Source: SD8 sp035528475
Lineage (GTDB): Archaea > Halobacteriota > Methanomicrobia > Methanomicrobiales > Methanospirillaceae
Assembly (NCBI GenBank): GCA_035528475.1
Contig: DATKYO010000046.1
Location: forward strand, 1 to 64,000
Reading direction: 5' to 3'
Length of the DNA: 64,000 bases
Below are positions 58,660 to 64,000 of the stretch, piece after piece (position 1 is the first letter of the stretch; the number at the start of each line of letters is the position of its first letter). The notes beneath the pieces are model-generated. The model saw nothing but the letters and a program-made list of their open reading frames with translations. It ran no database searches and was not told the origin of the DNA. Position numbers and translations under genes: made by a program.

Positions 58660-59835
58660 TTATCCCATTACGCTTGAATCATCGCGTATATATCCGCCCG
58701 AAGGGAATACAGGAGAGTCTTCGTCTTCATCTCCGACAATTCGTGAATCATCAAGCAGCTCGGAATAATCATCGAACCAGAATGCATCAGGATTACATTT
58801 ATAGGCCATGAACCTGCCCGTATCCCTGGGATCTGCTGCCTGGTGATACTTGAAGAATATTGCGGTGTCAGTCTTTCCTACCACCTCGATCTTACCGCTG
58901 GCATGGGACATAACAAATCTGGCCCTTTTTGCCAGGCCGGAACAATCCGATTTCGCCTTTTCAAATATCTCATAGGCTTCTTCCACCGGCATCTCAAAGA
59001 TATGATTGCCAAGTGTGGGCCTGCACTGGAATACGTAGTAGGGAGGTACGCCGATAAAGGATAGTTTTCTGAAAAGCTCGCAAAGGACCTGCGGGTCACT
59101 GTTTATACCCCTGATAAGGGGTGTCTGGTTGACGATGATGGCTCCTGCATCGTGAAGGATTTCCAGTGCGTTCACTGCCTGTGGAGTGATCTCGCGGGGA
59201 TGGTTGAAATGGGCCATTATGTATATCCGTTTCTCGGGGATGCTGTATTTCCGGATCATATCCGGAAGTGATGGATCATTGAGTATCCGGTAAGGATTGA
59301 AAGCCACCATCTTGCTTCCTATCCTGATGATACGAACATGGTCGATCTGCCGTATATTAAAGATAAGATCCTCCAGCTTGCTGGTGGCCAGTATCAGCGG
59401 ATCACCTCCGGTAATCAGCACATTGGTAATCTCAGGGTGATCTTTTATATATACGATTCCTTCAGAGAGATCCCTGGCAATCTCATCCGTATCATTCATA
59501 AAGAGGCGTTTTCTGAAGCAGAACCTGCAGAAACTTCCGCAGACATCCACGGCCAGGAACAATGCGGTCTGCGGATATTTGTGCTGTACACCCGGAGCGA
59601 CAGTATAATTTTTTTCATTCGATGCATCGAGTTCTCCCCATTCTTCAAGTTCTCTCCTGTCGGGTATGATTATCTTCTTGATAGGGTCTTCGGGATCGTC
59701 CCAGTCGATCAGCGAAATATAGTACTCATTGGAACGGAAGGCAAATTTATCTGTCACCTCCCGGAGATCATCTCTTTCATAATCTGAGAGATCGGTGATC
59801 CTGTCAATTGATGTGATGTATTTTGGATTTTTCAT
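58660..59835 (-). CDS. KamA-family radical SAM aminomutase-like protein
   Basis: KamA enzymes are radical SAM/PLP 2,3-aminomutases; in methanogens AblA makes beta-lysine, a precursor of an osmolyte. The roughly 391-residue protein has the 4Fe-4S motif C99-x3-C103-x2-C106 (VCGSFCRFCFRKR), LITGGDPLI, and a candidate PLP lysine, K315, in SHASGKIEVVG. The usual GGGGK is replaced by HASGK, so this is a divergent branch whose substrate may differ. No ablB acetyltransferase lies next to it. GGAGAGA precedes the ATG at 59835. Confidence 0.78.
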   Translation of the reverse strand: MKNPKYITSIDRITDLSDYERDDLREVTDKFAFRSNEYYISLIDWDDPEDPIKKIIIPDRRELEEWGELDASNEKNYTVAPGVQHKYPQTALFLAVDVCGSFCRFCFRKRLFMNDTDEIARDLSEGIVYIKDHPEITNVLITGGDPLILATSKLEDLIFNIRQIDHVRIIRIGSKMVAFNPYRILNDPSLPDMIRKYSIPEKRIYIMAHFNHPREITPQAVNALEILHDAGAIIVNQTPLIRGINSDPQVLCELFRKLSFIGVPPYYVFQCRPTLGNHIFEMPVEEAYEIFEKAKSDCSGLAKRARFVMSHASGKIEVVGKTDTAIFFKYHQAADPRDTGRFMAYKCNPDAFWFDDYSELLDDSRIVGDEDEDSPVFPSGGYIRDDSSVMG

Positions 59836-60116
59836 AAACCATTCTCTCCTGGAATTTTCACTCTGGATTTTATCTGGCCTGTTGAAATGGAATGCCACCT
59901 GTAAAGGATATGTGGATGATAAGTCAGCACTGATAGTATGTGCTTGTAAACGACCAGAATGTGCGCTTTATCTTTCACATAATAGTATAAATATCTATCT
60001 TATGCTTTAAGATGATCTCTTTAAATAAGCCTCAGATTAAAAATTAAAGCCATTAAAGCGCGTATAATAAGTTATTCTGCGGAAGAAGAACAGATAAAAA
60101 AAAATATAATGATGCA

Positions 60117-63089
60117 TCACGACAGGTAGCGGAAGTCGCCATCGGGAATAAAAATCTCGAATCGTGCTTTTTTGCCTGGCACACCTGTCTCATGTATTGT
60201 GAGTCCAGTGATCGATAATATTTCCCTGGCGAGAAAAAGTCCATAGCCTGTATTTTTTCCAAAACCCCTCTCAAATATTCTTTCTTTATCGGCGACGGGG
60301 ATCCCTTTGCCGTCATTTTCGCATACAAGTATGATCCCTCCGGCAGCCTGCTCGGTAAAACATGAAAACCGGGGGATATTTCCTCCGTAGCGGACAGCAT
60401 TGTCGAGAATGTTGTAAAAAACCTTCTCGATGAGAGGATCGGCATAAATCTCGAGATTGGAAATCCTGCAATTGATATCGATTCCGGGTGTAAGCATGGA
60501 TCTGGCAGATTCAACCACTTTCACCAATGAATGCCACCGGGGGGCCTGGGTCCCGACATCCTGGTAATCCTTGGTAAACTCAATCTGGCGACCTATAGAT
60601 TCAGCAGCATGCCCAATGTTGTGGATCATTTCCAGAATCTGTCTATTATCCGATAGTTCCCTTGAGAGGTCAAGGTAGCCATGAATAACCATCAGCTGGT
60701 TGAGAATATCATGCCTGGTAATAGTATTCATGAGATTCAGCTTAGCGTTGGCATTTTTCAGCGCATTTTCAGCTTTTTGCATCTCATTGCTGTCGATAAC
60801 AAATCCCCGAATTCCGACCGGCTGCCCCATATCCAGGATGGCAGTGGTATACCCGCGTATCTGGAACCTGGAACCGTCTCTCCTGACACCCGTATAATCC
60901 GTCACTTCCAGGTTGCTGCCCCTGATAATTTCGCCAATATGCTCCCGCATCCTCTGACGATCGGAAGGGACAATTACTTCAAAGATTGAAATACCTCTTA
61001 AAACAATTTCATTCTCATATCCGAACGTAAGAAGGGCCTGCCTGTTGGCATACAAAATATCCCCCGCAAGATTGGATTCGAATATCGGCAGTGGAAGCAT
61101 TTCAGCCAGTTCCTTAAACCGCCTTTCATTGGCCCGCAATGCTTCTTCAGCCTTCCGTCTTTCTGTTACATCCCTCACTATGGCCTGAACTGCATACGAT
61201 TTTTCATCCCTGTCCGTGACAATCGATGCGGAAATCTCTGCCGGATAAGTTGAGCCATCTTTCCTCTGAAATATGAATTCCTCCCTGGAGACATTATCCT
61301 GGCTCAAGTGACTCAAAAAGTCCATAAAACGCGAGAGATCTTCGTTTAAAGAGAAATCTAAAATATTCAGGCCATTCATTTCATCAGTGCGATCAAATCC
61401 CTGTAAACGGGCAGCACGGGCATTCGCCATTCTGATTTTTCCACTAGGATCGCTGATAATTATGGCGTCCGGTGAAGTCCTGAGCAGTGAGCGATATTTC
61501 CGATTGCTGTCCACCAGCGCTGCCTCGTTGTGCTTCTGCTCGGTGATGTCCAGCATGATGCCTGTAGCGATAACAGGCGTACCTGCGTCATCATATTCGG
61601 TGGTTTTGCCAAGAACTCTCACCCATATATAATGTCCTTCTTTGTGCCTGATCCTGTATTCTGCCTCGTAATAGGTTGTCAGTTCCTTCTGATGTGATTC
61701 TATCAGATTAATAAGGCGGGGAAGATCATCGGGGTGAACAAGTGCCACCCACTGATCGGTACTGTGATACAATTCCACGGGTTCGAATCCCAGGATTTTT
61801 GCGGCCTGTGCATTGAACTGGTGAGTACTGGTCCGGTAATCGGTTTCCCATACGCCTAGGTTTATCCCTTCAATTGCGAGGTTCAGCCTTCCCTCGCTCT
61901 TTTTTAAGGCGTCTTCAGTCCTGGAGCGTTCGGTAATATCGAATACAAAATTGAGGGTTGCAGGCCTCCCATCCCACTGTATTACAATCACATTGATTTC
62001 AACCAGCCTTACCTTACCGCACCGGTCAATGATCCGGAAACTGTACTTTTCGGGAGAGGGACTTGAAGAGAGGCGTTTTTGATAGTTTTCCATAACAATC
62101 TGCCGGTCTTCAGGATGAATCAGGTCAATAAAAGGCCGATCAATTATCTGTTCGAGTGAGAATCCGAAAGCATCCAGTCCGTACGGGTTTAAGTATTTTG
62201 TAAGGCCATCCTGCGCCACAAGGATTGCTAACTGTGCCTGGTCGAGCACCTGGTAGTACTTCTGCTCACTTGCAGTGAGAGCCTTTTCAGTTCTCCTTTG
62301 ACCGGAAATGTCCACGATAGATTCGATTGACCCGGTCAACTGCCCATTCTCATCATACAGGGGTGAGGCTTTTCCCCAGAGGATGGCATCCTTCCCCCTT
62401 GGCTTGGGAAGAGGAGTCTCGGCAGTCAGAGTATTCTCGTATTTACTGATATTCTGGTATAACTCATCAATTTCTTCTTCCGGCCTGAATATCAGGTCAA
62501 TTAGAAGAGGTCTTTTATACCCGTAAAAAGGAATAGCATATTCATTATTCCCTTTTCCAATCATATCCTCGGCTTTTACTCCGGTCAGTTCCTCAATGGT
62601 CCGGTTCCAGGCTATAACCACTCCTGACCGATCGATTGCGAACGTGGCATACGGCAGGTGATTGATTATATCATTGAGTCTCTTCTCGGATCGAATAAGA
62701 TCGAGTTCCGCCCGGTGTCGTTTAACCGCCTGCAGGACCATATTCCGGAGTTCAACAAACTGCGTCCGGGGATTCCCCCCTTTCTGCAGGTAGAAATCGG
62801 CACCCGCATTGAGTGCTTCGATAACCACTTCTTCGCGACCCTTGCCTGTGAATATGATAAATGGAAGGTCCTTCCATTCTTGCCGGACTATTTTTAAAAA
62901 TTCAATGCCATTCATTTCCGGCATTTCATAATCCGATATTATTACATCATAGGATCTCAATTTCAGTTTCTCCAGGGCGGATTGAGCTGATATTGCCGTA
63001 TGAACCTGGAAGTCTGCCTTACGCTCCAGAAATAAGCGTGCCACGTCAAGGAGGGCTGGTTCATCATCAACGAGTAATACTGAAGTCAT
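60117..63089 (-). CDS. Sensor histidine kinase with N-terminal receiver and multiple PAS domains
   Basis: The 990-residue protein is a cytosolic hybrid kinase: a receiver domain (D8, D9, phospho-accepting D53 in VIISDYEMPEMNG), four or five PAS/PAC sensor domains spread over about 145-785 (for example FAIDRSGVVIAWNRTIEELTG and IIISDPSGKIRMANARAARLQGF), then an H-box with H793 in TRHDILNQLMVIHGYL. The ATPase domain has N-box NILDNAVRYGG (N897 region) and ENDGKGIP/GFGKNTGYGLF. No membrane helix is seen. Methanogens have many such kinases. The signal is unknown. The ATG at 63089 is the receiver-domain start. Confidence 0.92.
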   Translation of the reverse strand: MTSVLLVDDEPALLDVARLFLERKADFQVHTAISAQSALEKLKLRSYDVIISDYEMPEMNGIEFLKIVRQEWKDLPFIIFTGKGREEVVIEALNAGADFYLQKGGNPRTQFVELRNMVLQAVKRHRAELDLIRSEKRLNDIINHLPYATFAIDRSGVVIAWNRTIEELTGVKAEDMIGKGNNEYAIPFYGYKRPLLIDLIFRPEEEIDELYQNISKYENTLTAETPLPKPRGKDAILWGKASPLYDENGQLTGSIESIVDISGQRRTEKALTASEQKYYQVLDQAQLAILVAQDGLTKYLNPYGLDAFGFSLEQIIDRPFIDLIHPEDRQIVMENYQKRLSSSPSPEKYSFRIIDRCGKVRLVEINVIVIQWDGRPATLNFVFDITERSRTEDALKKSEGRLNLAIEGINLGVWETDYRTSTHQFNAQAAKILGFEPVELYHSTDQWVALVHPDDLPRLINLIESHQKELTTYYEAEYRIRHKEGHYIWVRVLGKTTEYDDAGTPVIATGIMLDITEQKHNEAALVDSNRKYRSLLRTSPDAIIISDPSGKIRMANARAARLQGFDRTDEMNGLNILDFSLNEDLSRFMDFLSHLSQDNVSREEFIFQRKDGSTYPAEISASIVTDRDEKSYAVQAIVRDVTERRKAEEALRANERRFKELAEMLPLPIFESNLAGDILYANRQALLTFGYENEIVLRGISIFEVIVPSDRQRMREHIGEIIRGSNLEVTDYTGVRRDGSRFQIRGYTTAILDMGQPVGIRGFVIDSNEMQKAENALKNANAKLNLMNTITRHDILNQLMVIHGYLDLSRELSDNRQILEMIHNIGHAAESIGRQIEFTKDYQDVGTQAPRWHSLVKVVESARSMLTPGIDINCRISNLEIYADPLIEKVFYNILDNAVRYGGNIPRFSCFTEQAAGGIILVCENDGKGIPVADKERIFERGFGKNTGYGLFLAREILSITGLTIHETGVPGKKARFEIFIPDGDFRYLS

Positions 63090-63196
63090 CGGGCTGGCCT
63101 TTATATTTTGAAAGAAGGATTTATCCTCTAATTTAGTCCCTTCATATCGCAATAAAACTATAGGATTCGGAACAACAAACTCGGAAAAACCAGGTC

Positions 63197-63883
63197 TCAG
63201 AGGATCGAAGTCAGACCCTCCTGCTTTTGTATGAGTTTTTTCCCTTCATTTTCCGGATTATTCACCGCCCGCGAAACCTGGTATGCGACAAGCATGTCCG
63301 CGGGATAGGGCGTGAACATTTCGCTCAGTGAATGAAGGGGGATTTCCCCCGGCAAAATCCAGCGCTCTTCATTCCTTTCCAGCAATATGGCTGGCATCCG
63401 GTCATGATATCCCGAAACGAGCTCGTTCGGTTCGGTGGTCACAATGGTAAAAGAGAGCTGAGAGGGACTTCCCGGCGCTGTCCAGATGTCATACAGGCCG
63501 GCGAATGCAAAATGATCCCCGTCTTTTCTGTGTATGTAATAAGGAATCCTGGAAGAATTGGTTTTCTTCCATTCAAAAAATCCTGAAGCGGGTACCAGGC
63601 ACCGGCGATGTTTAAGAGGCGATCGGAAGCTCGGGCGCTGGGAAAGAGTTTCGGCGCGGGCATTGATGGGGCGGCGTGCGGATCGAGGATCTTTTGCCCA
63701 CGAAGGGAGGAGTCCCCATGTCATTTCAACTATTTCTCTACCCCCTCCGGGAGTGGATATAATCACCGGTACAGGCTGGGAAGGTGCAACATTATACCTC
63801 GGAGGCGGGGAGGGGTCCTGCATCGTGACTTTGAACCTTTCTGCAAAGCCCACGGAAAATATGATAGAAAATCTTCCGCACAT
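63197..63883 (-). CDS. SOS response-associated peptidase-like protein YedK/HMCES
   Basis: YedK/HMCES proteins crosslink through Cys2 to abasic sites in single-stranded DNA and shield them from breakage. The protein starts MCGRFSI at 63883, giving the required N-terminal Cys after Met removal; a longer reading from 63901 would bury that Cys and is rejected. Other family blocks are present: NVAPSQPVPVI, TWGLLPSWAKDP, NARAETLSQRPSFRSPLKHRRCLVPASGFFEW and the HDRMPAIL motif with the active-site His. It lies downstream of a partial gene at the window edge. Confidence 0.92.
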   Translation of the reverse strand: MCGRFSIIFSVGFAERFKVTMQDPSPPPRYNVAPSQPVPVIISTPGGGREIVEMTWGLLPSWAKDPRSARRPINARAETLSQRPSFRSPLKHRRCLVPASGFFEWKKTNSSRIPYYIHRKDGDHFAFAGLYDIWTAPGSPSQLSFTIVTTEPNELVSGYHDRMPAILLERNEERWILPGEIPLHSLSEMFTPYPADMLVAYQVSRAVNNPENEGKKLIQKQEGLTSIL

Positions 63884-63897
63884 GGAAGAGAGATTGA

Positions 63898-64000
63898 TCA
63901 CTCATATAATTGAGTTTGTCCCTGGTGTGGATATTCGGCAATGATCAGGCTGAGAATCTCTCTGATATCGTCAATCGCAAGATCAGATCCTCCGTTATAA
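63898..64000 (-). CDS. C-terminal end of a gene cut by the window, possibly HAD hydrolase
   Basis: The minus-strand frame is open from the window end and finishes ...NGGSDLAIDDIREILSLI, then IAEYPHQGQTQLYE and a stop at 63898. DLAIDDIREIL resembles the last strand and helix of HAD-superfamily hydrolases. Only 33 residues can be seen, so the call is tentative. The stop is 14 bases before the YedK start, so the two may form an operon. Confidence 0.4.
   Translation of the reverse strand, partial: YNGGSDLAIDDIREILSLIIAEYPHQGQTQLYE

Noticed and set aside
1..64000. CRISPR arrays, insertion sequences, rRNA genes
   Set aside because: No regularly spaced repeat array, transposase, terminal inverted repeats of an IS, or rRNA sequence was seen on either strand.

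Overview
The window looks like chromosomal DNA of a methanogenic archaeon, most likely of the Methanomicrobiales. The evidence is an archaeal histone, RadA, FEN1, an archaeal replication protein A, an archaeal-type ATP-dependent DNA ligase and NreA; archaeal diphthamide synthase Dph2; the methanofuran enzyme MfnA; the methanogen-restricted DUF1890, DUF1894 and DUF2117 proteins; an archaetidylinositol-phosphate synthase type lipid enzyme; and TATA-box promoters with GGTGA/GGAGG ribosome sites. The tRNA-Val gene lacks an encoded CCA. There is no rRNA, CRISPR array or insertion sequence, and most of the window is ordinary core genome.

Layout. 1-8.5 kb: the end of a CorA transporter, a PrsW protease, an MFS exporter, and a minus-strand run of methyltransferase, dph2, hpt and mfnA followed by ppsA. 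8.6-20.8 kb: serA, small membrane proteins, tRNA-Val, a voltage-gated K+ channel, a DUF61 protein, a Ser/Asp/Gly-rich TPR surface protein, THEP1, a phosphoribosyltransferase, DUF2117, and the convergent repair genes nreA and lig. 21.6-27.6 kb: a molybdenum/tungsten locus with TupB/TupC, a small winged-helix protein, a 71-residue protein, a relative of the molybdenum storage protein MosA/MosB, a MOT1-type molybdate transporter and the TupA lipoprotein. 27.7-33.8 kb: hisD, an envelope protein, and an operon of a glycosyltransferase, a TPR/winged-helix protein and a BREX BrxD-like (DUF2791) ATPase. 34-40.5 kb: a plus-strand biosynthetic run (pyrG, guaA subunit, argD, hisC, AK6, CDP-alcohol transferase). 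40.5-51 kb: fen, presenilin-like protease, Nog1-like GTPase, a CBS regulator, histone, PRC-barrel, phosphoglycolate phosphatase, radA, rpa, lysA and dapL. 51-64 kb: cutA, fdhD, DUF1890/DUF1894, a broken zinc-ribbon gene, a small HTH gene with a four-half-site operator, 2-oxoacid:ferredoxin oxidoreductase, glutamate dehydrogenase, a KamA-like radical SAM enzyme, a large PAS sensor kinase and a YedK/HMCES protein.

The most notable system is the Mo/W locus. Two unrelated oxyanion importers (the Tup ABC transporter and a MOT1 carrier) flank a MoSto-like storage protein. The promoter regions of tupBC, of the storage gene and of tupA carry versions of one 22-bp palindrome built from the half-site TGGTATATCAA. 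A matching partial site overlaps the start of the winged-helix gene inside the locus. I infer a self-contained uptake, storage and regulation module for the Mo/W cofactors of formate and formylmethanofuran dehydrogenases. The fdhD gene elsewhere in the window fits that need. A second candidate for novelty is the orphan BrxD-like ATPase translationally coupled to a TPR protein with a C-terminal winged helix.
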